Assembly: GCA_947311265.1 (NCBI GenBank)
Contig: CAMZKQ010000108.1
Span: 1 to 22,665 of the forward strand
DNA length: 22,665 bases
Direction of reading: 5' to 3'
Source of the DNA: an uncultured Chlorobiota bacterium
GTDB lineage: Bacteria; Bacteroidota; Bacteroidia; Bacteroidales; JAADGE01
Position numbers and translations under genes: made by a program. Under the pieces are notes generated by a model. That model did not search any database, was not told the DNA's origin, and saw only the letters and a program-made list of their open reading frames with translations. Below are positions 1 through 8,382 of this stretch, piece by piece. Every line of letters begins with the position of its first letter. Positions within the stretch are counted from its first letter, which is position 1.

Positions 1-11
1 GCTTTCTTAAT

Positions 12-87
<76 letters not shown>

Positions 88-128
88 ATATATTTTAAAA
101 AAGAACTTAGTTTTCTGTTTTGCGGTTG

Positions 129-159
129 CAAAGGTACGATAATAATCGTGATAAACAAA
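129..159 (-). promoter_or_regulatory. Bacteroidota-type promoter for the tRNA-Met gene
   Basis: Read on the minus strand, TTTG (156-159) is followed after exactly 19 bases by TACCTTTG (129-136). This matches the TTTG-N19-TAnnTTTG consensus of the Bacteroidota primary sigma factor. Initiation would fall near 120-123, about 35 bases before the mature tRNA 5' end. The rest of the gap between the tRNA and glmM (88-213) shows nothing else I can support. Confidence 0.75.
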
Positions 160-213
160 TTAATTTAATAAAAATAGCTTTTTTTGTGGAAAAATATTGC
201 TCGTAAGAAACGG

Positions 214-1602
214 CTACACTAATTTCATAATTAACAGGGCTAAATCTTGTGCTTTTTGTTCGCTTTTACTTTCGGCATATACACGTATAATTGGTTCGGT
301 ATTCGACTTTCTTAGGTGAACCCAGCCTTCTTCAAAATCCAACTTTACGCCATCAATATCCGTAATAACGGCATCAGGATTATCTTTAAATTCATTTTTT
401 ATTTTTAATAAAACGGCATCAACATCAGTGGTTGGTGTTAGCTGGATTTTATTTTTTACAATAAAATAGTTGGGGTACGATGCTCTAAGTTCAGAACTTT
501 TTATATTTCCCTTAGCCAAAAGCGTTAGGATTATTGCTACACCAATTAGTGCATCTCTGCCATAATGTAGCTCTGGCAAGATAACTCCGCCATTGCCTTC
601 GCCACCAATCACAGCATTTACACGCTTCATTTCTGCCACAACATTTACCTCGCCAACGGCAGAAGCGGTATATTTTCCGCCATGCTTTTCTGCAATATCT
701 CGTAAAACCCTCGACGATGATAAATTAGAAACGGCATCGCCCGGCGTAACTGATAGCACATAATCTGCCGCAGCAGCAAGTGTATATTCTTCGCCAAAAA
801 CATTGCCATCTTCAGCAATAACTGCAAGCCGGTCGCCATCGGGGTCGGTTACAAAGCCAATGTCTGCCCCTTTTTTTTTTATTAATGCCGAAATTTCGCT
901 TAGATTTTCGGGTAGTGGCTCGGGGTTGTGCGGAAACTCGCCCGTTGGTTGGCAAAATAATTCTAGCCTACGGCTTACGCCCAATGCTTTTAAAAGGGCA
1001 ATAATTGCAGGTCCTCCTACGGAATTTACACCATCTACTGCTACTGTAAAATTGGCGTTTTTTATTGCATCAACATCAACATACTGGCTGGCCAAAACAA
1101 GTTCGATATGGCGGTTTAGCATTTCTGTATTGGTTTCGGGGGCTTGTAAGTCGTCGGTTTGGGCAAATCCTATTTCTTGGAAACGGTTTTCTGCTAAATC
1201 TAAAATTTCTGCTCCTTCTTTAGCATCTAAAAACTCGCCTTTGGCGTTTAGCAACTTCATGGCATTCCATTGCTTGGGGTTGTGGCTGGCGGTGATAATA
1301 ATTCCGCCATCGGCTTTTAATTCGGTAACTGCAATTTCGGCAGTAGGCGTTGTGGCTTGCCCTATCGAAATTACTTTTGCCCCCATAGCCGTTAGTGTAC
1401 CAGCCATTAGTTGCTCTGCCATTGGCCCCGAAATTCGGGCATCACGGGCAAGTATAATTGTAATGTTTTTTTTGCCTTGCGATTTTTGAATAAATGTAGC
1501 ATAGGAAGCGGTATATTTAATAATATCTGGTGGTGTTAGATTTTCGCCAGCTTTTCCGCCAATAGTGCCTCGTATTCCTGAAATTGATTTTATTAGACTC
1601 AT
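214..1602 (-). CDS. glmM: Phosphoglucosamine mutase / phosphohexomutase (GlmM family)
   Basis: Alpha-D-phosphohexomutase of 462 residues, predicted to convert glucosamine-6-phosphate to glucosamine-1-phosphate in the cytosol on the way to UDP-GlcNAc, peptidoglycan and lipid A. The active-site phosphoserine is Ser106 in TASHNP. The Mg-binding loop DPDGDR is at 253-258, the sugar-binding GEGNGG at about 334-339, and the phosphate-binding RKSNTEP at 431-437. All four phosphohexomutase domains are present at family length. The reading frame stays open upstream to 1653, but I place the start at 1602 (MSLIKSISGIRGT). That matches the family N-terminus, and the longer version would run through the promoter at 1625-1653. 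The close paralogue phosphomannomutase is the alternative. It is divergent from the decarboxylase gene. A run of ten T at 871-880 lies inside the gene with the frame intact. Confidence 0.9.
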   Translation of the reverse strand: MSLIKSISGIRGTIGGKAGENLTPPDIIKYTASYATFIQKSQGKKNITIILARDARISGPMAEQLMAGTLTAMGAKVISIGQATTPTAEIAVTELKADGGIIITASHNPKQWNAMKLLNAKGEFLDAKEGAEILDLAENRFQEIGFAQTDDLQAPETNTEMLNRHIELVLASQYVDVDAIKNANFTVAVDGVNSVGGPAIIALLKALGVSRRLELFCQPTGEFPHNPEPLPENLSEISALIKKKGADIGFVTDPDGDRLAVIAEDGNVFGEEYTLAAAADYVLSVTPGDAVSNLSSSRVLRDIAEKHGGKYTASAVGEVNVVAEMKRVNAVIGGEGNGGVILPELHYGRDALIGVAIILTLLAKGNIKSSELRASYPNYFIVKNKIQLTPTTDVDAVLLKIKNEFKDNPDAVITDIDGVKLDFEEGWVHLRKSNTEPIIRVYAESKSEQKAQDLALLIMKLV

Positions 1603-1624
1603 ATATTTTTTATTTCTTTGTAGG

Positions 1625-1653
1625 CAAATATACAATTCTTTTTCTTTTTTCAA
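1625..1653 (-). promoter_or_regulatory. Promoter for glmM
   Basis: On the minus strand, TTG (1651-1653) and TATATTTG (1625-1632) are separated by 18 bases, close to the Bacteroidota -33/-7 consensus. Initiation near 1617 gives a leader of about 15 bases before the ATG at 1600-1602. The position supports the shorter glmM start. Confidence 0.65.
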
Positions 1654-1692
1654 GGATTTTATTTTTTGTGGGAAAACAACTTAAAGCAGAAT

Positions 1693-3093
1693 ATGGATAA
1701 AACATTTCGAGAATATATAGAGCAAGCGTATAATTTCCCGCAAGGGAATTTTGAACTTAAAAACGAAACCCTTGTTTTTAATGGTATTGAACTTAGTAAA
1801 ATGATTCGGAAATATGGCAGCCCGCTGAATATAATTGTTTTGCCAAAAATTGGGCAGCAAATAGAAAAAGCAAAAAGGCTTTTTAACGCAGCTATACAAA
1901 AAAATAATTACCAAGCCAGTTATAAATTTTGCTATTGCACAAAGTGCAACCATTTGTACCCTATTGTAAATGAGGTGTTAAAAAATAATTCTAATATAGA
2001 AACCTCATCAGAATTTGATATAGATTTAATTTTAAATTTGCTAGATAAAAAGAAAATTAGCTTAACTACAGAAATTATACATAATGGGTTTAAAACTAAA
2101 AATTACCTAAAAAAGATTGCTTTGTTACAAAAAAAAGGCTTTGTAAATTCAATAATAATTTTAGATAATGAAGAAGAAATCCGCCAAGTAAAAAAAATAT
2201 TTACTACTCAAAAAGTTAAAATTGGGCTAAGAATGGCAATACACCAACCCAAAGGGACTTTTTATAAAACCTCTCGCCTAGGCGTTCCACCTGATGATAT
2301 TTTAAACTTTTTTGAAACCGAAATTAAGAACTGCCCAAAAGTTGAATTGAAAATGTTTCATTTTTTTATTGATTCTGGAATAAATGATAGCCCCTATTAT
2401 TGGGCAGAATTTGAAAAAGCCATTGAGCTGTATTGTAGCCTAAAGGCTAGTTGTAAAGATTTAGAGGCCATTAATATAGGGGGCGGTTTTCCTGTACAAA
2501 ATGATTTGAATTTTAGTTACAATTATGAATTAATAGCTTCTAAAATTGTTGAAAAAGTTGCTTCAATTTGCGACCAGAAAAATATAAACCACCCAGATAT
2601 TTATACCGAGTTTGGTAAATTTACAGTCGGCGAAAGCAGTGCAATTATTTTTGAAGTTTTAGCCCAAAAGAAACAAAACCCAGAAGAAATATGGTACATT
2701 ATTAATAACAGCCTAATGAATACTATCCCAGACTCATGGACGATTGATGAAAAATTTATAGTCCTGCCCATCAATAAATGGGGCGATAATTACCAAGCCG
2801 TAAACCTCGGTGGAATTAGCTGCGACCAGTACGATTACTACAATAAAGATGCTGAAAATAAAGCCATAAAATTACCCGTTTTAAGCCCCAATAATTCAGC
2901 CCCAATTTATGTCGGGTTTTTCCATACAGGGGCATATCAGGACACTATAAGTGGTTATGGTGGGGTTAAGCATTGTCTAATTGCTTCACCCAAGCAAATT
3001 ATTATCGACCTTGATAAAAATGGAAACCTTATTGATTATATTTACCGGCAAGAACAAACTATTGGGCAGGTGTATACCATTTTAGGGTACTGA
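1693..3093 (+). CDS. PLP-dependent decarboxylase, Orn/DAP/Arg decarboxylase fold (probable arginine decarboxylase)
   Basis: Protein of 466 residues with the alanine-racemase-fold (group IV) decarboxylase architecture: a PLP-binding barrel followed by a C-terminal beta domain. Visible landmarks are the probable Schiff-base lysine Lys84 in CYCTKCNH, the glycine loop GGGFP at 263-267 that binds PLP phosphate, Cys377-Asp378 equivalent to the conserved Cys-Asp pair of ornithine decarboxylase, and GAYQ at 413-416. The overall sequence resembles the compact Bacteroidota proteins annotated as arginine decarboxylase, which are shorter than E. coli SpeA (about 650 residues). Its likely role is agmatine formation for polyamine synthesis. 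Substrate cannot be read from sequence, and other basic amino acids or carboxynorspermidine remain possible. The frame extends to a TTG at 1666, but the ATG at 1693 is preferred. It is divergent from glmM and probably monocistronic. Confidence 0.8.
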   Translation: MDKTFREYIEQAYNFPQGNFELKNETLVFNGIELSKMIRKYGSPLNIIVLPKIGQQIEKAKRLFNAAIQKNNYQASYKFCYCTKCNHLYPIVNEVLKNNSNIETSSEFDIDLILNLLDKKKISLTTEIIHNGFKTKNYLKKIALLQKKGFVNSIIILDNEEEIRQVKKIFTTQKVKIGLRMAIHQPKGTFYKTSRLGVPPDDILNFFETEIKNCPKVELKMFHFFIDSGINDSPYYWAEFEKAIELYCSLKASCKDLEAINIGGGFPVQNDLNFSYNYELIASKIVEKVASICDQKNINHPDIYTEFGKFTVGESSAIIFEVLAQKKQNPEEIWYIINNSLMNTIPDSWTIDEKFIVLPINKWGDNYQAVNLGGISCDQYDYYNKDAENKAIKLPVLSPNNSAPIYVGFFHTGAYQDTISGYGGVKHCLIASPKQIIIDLDKNGNLIDYIYRQEQTIGQVYTILGY

Positions 3094-3231
3094 TGACCTT
3101 ACTTTAGCTAATTTTTGTAAGGCTAGGATATACAAAAAGAACGACTAAAATAAAATATGTTACAAAATCTGTTTTAGTTTATTTAATTTTTTATAATTTA
3201 GCAATATTAATATTTATAGCTTTACAGTGGA

Positions 3232-3250
3232 AAAAACAGGAACTGTTTTT
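3232..3250 (+). terminator. Possible stem-loop terminator after the decarboxylase gene
   Basis: AAAAACAG (232-239 of the 3000s) pairs with CTGTTTTT around a GAA loop, giving 8 bp with the descending arm itself T-rich. It lies about 140 bases past the stop codon. The rest of the 3094-3334 gap holds no convincing open frame. A clear consensus promoter for citrate synthase is not visible. Confidence 0.35.
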
Positions 3251-3334
3251 GGGAATGGTATTTTTCCTTGCTAAAATAAATCTCGAATAAAGATTTAGAA
3301 AATAAATTTACATAATTATAAAAAACACAGAACT

Positions 3335-4642
3335 ATGTCAGTATTAAAAAATCGCTTGCGCGAAAAAATAGAGGCACACCGGCCTAGAACAACAAAATTA
3401 TTGAAAGAATTTGGTGATGTAGTTGTAGGAGAAGTAACCATTGCACAGGCAATGAATGGTATGCGTGGAGTAAAAGGATTAACAACAGATATATCTTACC
3501 TTGACCCCGAAGAAGGTATCCGCTTTAGAGGCAAAACAATCCCTGAAACGATGGCTTGCCTACCAAAACCAGAAGGCAAAGATTATCCTTACGTTGAAGG
3601 CTTTTGGTTTTTCTTACTCACTGGCGATGTCCCTACACAAGCCGAAGCCGAAGAGGTTGTAGAAGATTTTAAACAAAGAAGGCAAGTGCCACAGTACGTT
3701 ATCGACTTGCTTAGAAATATGCCCGGTGGCACACACCCAATGGCCATGTTTTCAGCAGTAATTTTGGCGATGCAGCAAGAGTCTAAATTTGCAGCTTACT
3801 ACGACTCCGGAAATTTCAATAAAATGGATGCCTGGGAATATATGTACGAAGATGCTACCGATATTTTAGCAAGAATACCCTCAATAGCAGCCTATATTTA
3901 CAGAATGCGGTTTAAAAGCGACCTTATTATAGAACCCGATTTTGACTTGGATATGGGCGGCAACTTTGCCCACCAAATGGGCATTGATGCCCCTTATGAC
4001 GATGTAGCAAGAATGTATTTTATACTACATTCCGACCATGAATCGGGCAATGTATCGGCACACACCACACACCTAGTAGCCTCCGCACTTTCCGATGCCT
4101 ACTACTCGCTCTCGGCTGGTCTTAACGGGCTGGCAGGCCCGCTGCATGGGCTAGCTAACCAAGAGGTACTCGGCTGGTTACTTAGCGTTATGGAAAAAAT
4201 GGACAATAAAGTGCCTACCGAAGAGGAAATGAAAAAATTTGTCTGGGACACCTTAAATTCAGGCAAAGTAATCCCCGGTTACGGACACGCCGTATTGCGT
4301 AAAACAGACCCTAGGTATCAATCTCAAAGAGAATTTTGCGAAAAGCATTTACCCGACGATTTATTGTTTAAATTTGTTGATGTACTTTATAAAGTAGTAC
4401 CAGATATTTTGGTTGAGCAAGGCAAAGCAAAAAACCCTTGGCCAAATGTTGATGCACAATCGGGGGTAATCCAATGGTTCTATGGGCTTAGAGATTACGA
4501 TTTTTATACCGTACTCTTTGGCGTAGGACGTGCCATTGGCGTATTAGCAAATATCACTTGGGACAGAGCATTAGGCTATGCCATTGAGCGACCAAAATCA
4601 TTAACCACAGAAATGTTGGAGAAAGTTGCAGGCATTAAATAA
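3335..4642 (+). CDS. gltA: Citrate synthase, mitochondrial (eukaryotic) type
   Basis: Citrate synthase of 435 residues, condensing oxaloacetate and acetyl-CoA at the entry of the TCA cycle. It follows the animal and plant mitochondrial pattern rather than the E. coli GltA pattern. HSDHESGNVSAHT is at 232-244, and the catalytic His271 sits in GLAGPLHGLANQEVL. His318 is in PGYGHAVLRKTDPRY, and catalytic Asp373 is in NVDAQSG, where mitochondrial enzymes have NVDAHSG. The N-terminus has no organelle-like or secretion signal and begins directly with a charged helix, so the protein is cytosolic. The ATG at 3335 is preceded by an A-rich leader without Shine-Dalgarno, typical of the phylum. A perfect terminator follows, so it is probably transcribed alone. 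Homologues of this type occur in some Bacteroidota, so no recent eukaryotic transfer needs to be invoked. Confidence 0.95.
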   Translation: MSVLKNRLREKIEAHRPRTTKLLKEFGDVVVGEVTIAQAMNGMRGVKGLTTDISYLDPEEGIRFRGKTIPETMACLPKPEGKDYPYVEGFWFFLLTGDVPTQAEAEEVVEDFKQRRQVPQYVIDLLRNMPGGTHPMAMFSAVILAMQQESKFAAYYDSGNFNKMDAWEYMYEDATDILARIPSIAAYIYRMRFKSDLIIEPDFDLDMGGNFAHQMGIDAPYDDVARMYFILHSDHESGNVSAHTTHLVASALSDAYYSLSAGLNGLAGPLHGLANQEVLGWLLSVMEKMDNKVPTEEEMKKFVWDTLNSGKVIPGYGHAVLRKTDPRYQSQREFCEKHLPDDLLFKFVDVLYKVVPDILVEQGKAKNPWPNVDAQSGVIQWFYGLRDYDFYTVLFGVGRAIGVLANITWDRALGYAIERPKSLTTEMLEKVAGIK

Positions 4643-4660
4643 TACCGATTTTTAGAGTTA

Positions 4661-4697
4661 CAAAAAAAGAGTTTTCTTAATTGGAAACTCTTTTTTA
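4661..4697 (+). terminator. Intrinsic terminator after citrate synthase
   Basis: A 14-bp stem (arms 4663-4676 and 4683-4696, one T.G wobble) surrounds the 6-base loop TTAATT. The ascending arm starts with an A run and the descending arm ends in six T, so it can act in both directions. It begins about 20 bases after the stop codon at 4642. Confidence 0.85.
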
Positions 4698-4734
4698 TTG
4701 TTTTAAGACCATTTAACCCCAAGCTACTAGAATT

Positions 4735-5133
4735 ATGAAAACACTCGACACCGAATTTGTATTTTCAGCATCACGAAGCAGTGGAGCTGGGGGGCAGCAT
4801 GTAAATAAAGTAAGCACCAAAGCAGAGTTACGCTTCGATGTAAAAAAATCGACCTTGCTTACCGATGATGAAAAACTAAAAATATTAGACCGAATTGCGA
4901 ATAAACTTACCCTTGATGGCGTTCTAATTATCACCTCCCAAGCCACAAGGAGCTTGCTGCAGAATAAGCAAATTTGCATAAAGAAATTTTATGCAATAGT
5001 TGAGCTTGCACTAATAGACCCTAAAATTAGAAAAAAAGTAAAGCCCTCAAAAGCTTGGCACGCCGAACGCCTTGACGACAAAAAACGGAACGCTACAAAA
5101 AAACAAAATCGTAAAAAAGATTTTTTAGACTAA
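4735..5133 (+). CDS. arfB: Alternative ribosome-rescue factor ArfB (peptidyl-tRNA hydrolase)
   Basis: Small release-factor-like protein of 132 residues. The catalytic GGQ motif is at 19-21 within SRSSGAGGQHVNKV, which places it in the RF-1 domain family without the codon-recognition domains of RF1 and RF2. The C-terminal third (KKVKPSKAW to the end) is very basic, as expected for the ArfB/YaeJ/ICT1 tail that enters the empty mRNA channel of a stalled ribosome. The protein hydrolyses peptidyl-tRNA on non-stop ribosomes in a tmRNA-independent way. The length is normal for the family. It lies 46 bases upstream of the oligopeptidase B gene on the same strand, which suggests cotranscription. Confidence 0.93.
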   Translation: MKTLDTEFVFSASRSSGAGGQHVNKVSTKAELRFDVKKSTLLTDDEKLKILDRIANKLTLDGVLIITSQATRSLLQNKQICIKKFYAIVELALIDPKIRKKVKPSKAWHAERLDDKKRNATKKQNRKKDFLD

Positions 5134-5179
5134 ATTAAAAAAATGCAAATAAGATAGGACTAGACCCATCAAAAACTAA

Positions 5180-7234
5180 ATGAAAGCACCACTAGCAGAA
5201 AAAATATCTTGTAAATTAACACAGCATAACGACACTCGAGTTGATAATTATTACTGGTTACGAGAGCGAAACAACCCCAAAGTAACCGCTTACTTAAATG
5301 CTGAAAATAAATACCTTAAAGCAAAACTGGCACACACAAATGCCTTGCAAAAAACACTCTTTAAAGAAATTGTAAACCGCATTCAGCCAGAAGACGCATC
5401 AGTACCTTACCTTGATAATGGATTTTATTATTACGAACGCTACGAAAAAGGTAGTGAACACCCATTAATCTGCCGAAAGGCAGATAGGGCTAACGCCAAA
5501 GAAGAGCTATTAATTGACTCCAATAAACTAGCCAAAGGGCAAAGCTATTTCGATTTAGGAGATTATGCGGTAAGCTCTGATAATAAGATTATTGCATATT
5601 CTACTGACTGTCTTGGTCGCCGATTTTACACCATCTATTTTAAAACAATAGCCACAGGAAAAATCCAAACCACAATACTACCAAATACCGAAGGCTCAAT
5701 CGTTTGGGCAAAAGGAAGTAAGCTATTCTTTTTTGTAAAAAAAGACTTGGAAACCTTGCGAGATTACCAAGTGTTTAGGCAAAATTTGGACACCCCCAAC
5801 GAACAAGCACAGCTTGTTTTTGAAGAAAAAAATCAGGCATTTAATGTCGAAATTGACCAAACCAAATCGGAAAAATACATTCTAATAAACTCTATGAGCA
5901 CCACCTCTACCGAAGTTTTATATTTAGACAGCAGTAACCCGATCGGGAAATTTAAAGTGTTTCAAAAGCGAGCGAAAAATTTAGAGTATATAATAGAGCA
6001 CCATACCGACTCTTTTTATATCCTCTCTAACCTGAACAGAAAAAATTTTGACATCTTAAAAACCCCAATATCAAATACCGAAAAAGAACATTGGAAAAGC
6101 TGCTTTGAACAAAAAAAAAGCACTTTTGTTGAAGAATTTGATGTGTTTGAAAAACACATTGTAATAACCGAGCGAAAGGACGCACTAATTAAGATGCGAA
6201 TTATTGACCTAACCAATGGAGAAGCACATTATTTAGACTTTGGAGAGCCAGCTTATGAAGCATGGATTTCGGATAACTCTGAATTTAATTCGCAAAAGCT
6301 CCGCTTCGGCTACAGCTCCATGACCACCCCAACTTCCTATTTCGATTATGATATGGAAAGCAAAAAAAAAGCACTACTTAAACAACAAAAAGTAGAGGGC
6401 AATTTTGATACAAAAAACTACACCACAGAACGCCTTTATGCTATTGCTAGTGATGGCGTAAAAATACCAATTTCTATAGTTTATAAAACAGGAGTAGAGT
6501 TAAGTAATGACAAACCATTGCTGTTATATGCCTATGGCTCTTATGGTTACAGCTCCGATGTGTATTTTAGTGCAGCACGGTTAAGCTTGCTAAACCGAGG
6601 GTTTATCTACGCCATTGCACACGTCCGTGGTGGGCAAGAAAAAGGGCGAGTTTGGTACGAAGATGGCAAACTATTAAACAAAAAACACACATTTACAGAT
6701 TTTATTACTTGTACAAAATTCCTGCAAGACAAAGGCTACTCAAAGCCTGAAAAAACATTTGCCGAAGGCGGCAGTGCCGGCGGATTATTAATGGGAGTAG
6801 TGGCCAATATGTCGCCCAAACTTTATGCAGGGATTATTGCAGAAGTCCCTTTTGTAGATGTGCTTACCACCATGCTAGACGATACTATACCCCTTACCAC
6901 AGGAGAATACGAAGAGTGGGGCAACCCCAATAATATAGAGTTTTATAAGTACATAAAATCCTATTCGCCTTACGACTGTATTGCTCGGCAGGAATACCCT
7001 GCAATGCTTATAACAACAGGACTGCACGATTCGCAAGTGCAATATTGGGAACCCGCAAAATGGGTGGCAAAATTAAGAATTTACAACACGAGCAGCAATA
7101 ATATATTTCTTTATACCAACATGAAAACTGGGCACAGTGGAGCTTCTGGTCGCTTTGAAGTGTATAAAGAAGTGGCTTTATCCTACGCCTTTATGTTGGA
7201 TATCTTAAACGCCCTTAGGCGGATAAATAGTTAG
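5180..7234 (+). CDS. ptrB: Oligopeptidase B (prolyl oligopeptidase family S9A)
   Basis: Serine peptidase of 684 residues with an N-terminal seven-bladed propeller (about 70-410) and a C-terminal alpha/beta-hydrolase domain. The catalytic triad is visible: Ser532 in EGGSAGG, Asp617 in GLHDSQVQYWEP and His652 in TGHSGASGRFE. Glu576 and Glu578 in TTGEYEEWGNP are the acidic pair that gives oligopeptidase B its preference for Arg or Lys at P1, which supports this name over prolyl oligopeptidase. There is no signal peptide, so it is predicted to be cytosolic and to cut short peptides after basic residues. The length is normal. The ATG at 5180 matches the conserved start (APLAEK). A run of nine A at 6111-6119 does not disturb the frame. 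It is probably cotranscribed with arfB. Confidence 0.93.
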   Translation: MKAPLAEKISCKLTQHNDTRVDNYYWLRERNNPKVTAYLNAENKYLKAKLAHTNALQKTLFKEIVNRIQPEDASVPYLDNGFYYYERYEKGSEHPLICRKADRANAKEELLIDSNKLAKGQSYFDLGDYAVSSDNKIIAYSTDCLGRRFYTIYFKTIATGKIQTTILPNTEGSIVWAKGSKLFFFVKKDLETLRDYQVFRQNLDTPNEQAQLVFEEKNQAFNVEIDQTKSEKYILINSMSTTSTEVLYLDSSNPIGKFKVFQKRAKNLEYIIEHHTDSFYILSNLNRKNFDILKTPISNTEKEHWKSCFEQKKSTFVEEFDVFEKHIVITERKDALIKMRIIDLTNGEAHYLDFGEPAYEAWISDNSEFNSQKLRFGYSSMTTPTSYFDYDMESKKKALLKQQKVEGNFDTKNYTTERLYAIASDGVKIPISIVYKTGVELSNDKPLLLYAYGSYGYSSDVYFSAARLSLLNRGFIYAIAHVRGGQEKGRVWYEDGKLLNKKHTFTDFITCTKFLQDKGYSKPEKTFAEGGSAGGLLMGVVANMSPKLYAGIIAEVPFVDVLTTMLDDTIPLTTGEYEEWGNPNNIEFYKYIKSYSPYDCIARQEYPAMLITTGLHDSQVQYWEPAKWVAKLRIYNTSSNNIFLYTNMKTGHSGASGRFEVYKEVALSYAFMLDILNALRRINS

Positions 7235-7328
7235 GAAACTAAAAAAGCAAAATAATAAAATTAATCCTTAAAAAGACTCATTTTTAGTCGCTATTACAAA
7301 ACTAAATTTAGTATTAACTCTATTTTTA

Positions 7329-7359
7329 TTGAAAAAACCAAGTATAATTACTATCTTTG
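7329..7359 (+). promoter_or_regulatory. Promoter for the GT5-like gene
   Basis: TTG (7329-7331) is followed after 20 bases by TATCTTTG (7352-7359), matching the Bacteroidota consensus. The predicted start near 7366 leaves a leader of about 28 bases before the ATG at 7394. Confidence 0.7.
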
Positions 7360-7393
7360 TGTATTGAAAAAACATCAATAAACATAAAATAGA

Positions 7394-8203
7394 ATGGAAA
7401 AAAAGAAAATACTATACATCTCACAAGAAATAATGCCCTATCTTCCCGAAACAGAAATGTCTCATATTGGGCGTTACCTCCCACAAGGCATACAAGAAAA
7501 AGGCAGAGAAATCCGAGCATTTATGCCCCGATTTGGTAGCATTAACGAAAGGCGTAACCAACTTCACGAAGTGATACGCCTCTCCGGAATGAACCTTATT
7601 ATAGATGATATAGACCATTCGCTAATAATAAAAGTCGCCTCTATACAAACGGCAAGAATGCAGGTTTACTTTATTGATAATGACGACTACTTCCAACGTA
7701 AATTTACACTAGCTGATGCCGATGGCAAGTACTTTGATGATAACGACGAACGGATGATTTTCTTTAGTAGAGGCGTATTGGAAACCGTAAAAAAATTACG
7801 CTGGTCGCCAGATATTATACACTGTCATGGCTGGATGTCTGCATTAGTCCCACTTTACCTCAAAAAAGCATACATAGACGACCCTCTTTTTTCAGAAGCA
7901 AAAGTAGTATATTCTGCTTACAACGACCCATTCGATAATACTTTTGCCGATACGTTTAAAGAAAAATTGAAAATAGAAAAAATATCAGACCAAGATATTT
8001 CTTCCCTAGAGAAAAATGACTACTTCCACCTGCAAAAGATGGCAATAGAATATGCCGATGCTATAATTATGGGCAACGAAAAAATAGATAAAAAAGTGGA
8101 AGCCTTAATTAAAACTAGCGATAAGCCCGTTTTAGAATACCAACAAAAAGAAGAATATGTTCAGGCTTATTCTAGTTTCTACGATACACTTTTAGAAGAC
8201 TAA
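7394..8203 (+). CDS. Glycogen/starch synthase catalytic-domain-like protein (N-terminal GT5 half only)
   Basis: Protein of 269 residues matching only the first Rossmann half of GT5 glycogen/starch synthases. Visible equivalents are the opening ILYISQEIMPY, the stretch LPQGIQEKGREIRAFMPRFG, DDNDERMIFFSRGVLE, and WSPDIIHCHGW around 130-147, which corresponds to the PDIIHCHDW signature. The ADP-glucose-binding KTGGL motif near the N-terminus is replaced by PETEMSHIG. The C-terminal GT-B half with the second nucleotide-sugar-binding domain is absent. This is not a local truncation, because the frame ends cleanly and is followed by a hairpin. As I recall, similar short proteins sit beside DUF4270 and glmS genes in other Bacteroidota. 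Whether it is an active glycosyltransferase is doubtful, and a regulatory or binding role is possible. Confidence 0.8.
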   Translation: MEKKKILYISQEIMPYLPETEMSHIGRYLPQGIQEKGREIRAFMPRFGSINERRNQLHEVIRLSGMNLIIDDIDHSLIIKVASIQTARMQVYFIDNDDYFQRKFTLADADGKYFDDNDERMIFFSRGVLETVKKLRWSPDIIHCHGWMSALVPLYLKKAYIDDPLFSEAKVVYSAYNDPFDNTFADTFKEKLKIEKISDQDISSLEKNDYFHLQKMAIEYADAIIMGNEKIDKKVEALIKTSDKPVLEYQQKEEYVQAYSSFYDTLLED

Positions 8204-8219
8204 ACAGATTTTAACTTAG

Positions 8220-8250
8220 GTTTGCGAACCAAAGTTCGCAAACATTTTAT
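8220..8250 (+). terminator. Intrinsic terminator after the GT5-like gene
   Basis: GTTTGCGAAC (8220-8229) and GTTCGCAAAC (8234-8243) form a perfect 10-bp stem with loop CAAA, followed by ATTTTATTTATTT. It begins 17 bases past the stop codon. The remainder of the gap to 8382 shows no further gene or clear promoter. Confidence 0.75.
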
Positions 8251-8382
8251 TTATTTGGATACTTATTAAACATTTCATACGTTTAAAATCCAAGGCAAAG
8301 GCAAATAAAACCCTTTAAAAGCTATCTAATAATACTAAGTACTTATTTTACAGTAAGATATATTTAGGGCAAACTAATTAGC

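Noticed and set aside
118..132. TTTTGCGGTTGCAAA near the tRNA promoter, resembling the ATPase-flanking repeat
   Set aside because: It shares only the left arm and lacks the core and the trailing TTATT, so it is too short to call a copy.
803..1489. Long open frame on the plus strand across glmM (228 codons)
   Set aside because: It is antisense to a well-supported glmM with all catalytic motifs. Its translation is low-complexity and has no recognisable domain.
1603..1653. Extended N-terminus for GlmM (17 more residues)
   Set aside because: The extra residues are not family-like and overlap the TTG-N18-TATATTTG promoter.
8220..8243. GTTTGCGAAC hairpin as another copy of the flanking repeat
   Set aside because: It shares TTTGCG/CGCAAA arms but has a different centre and is followed by a T-rich tail, which fits a terminator better.
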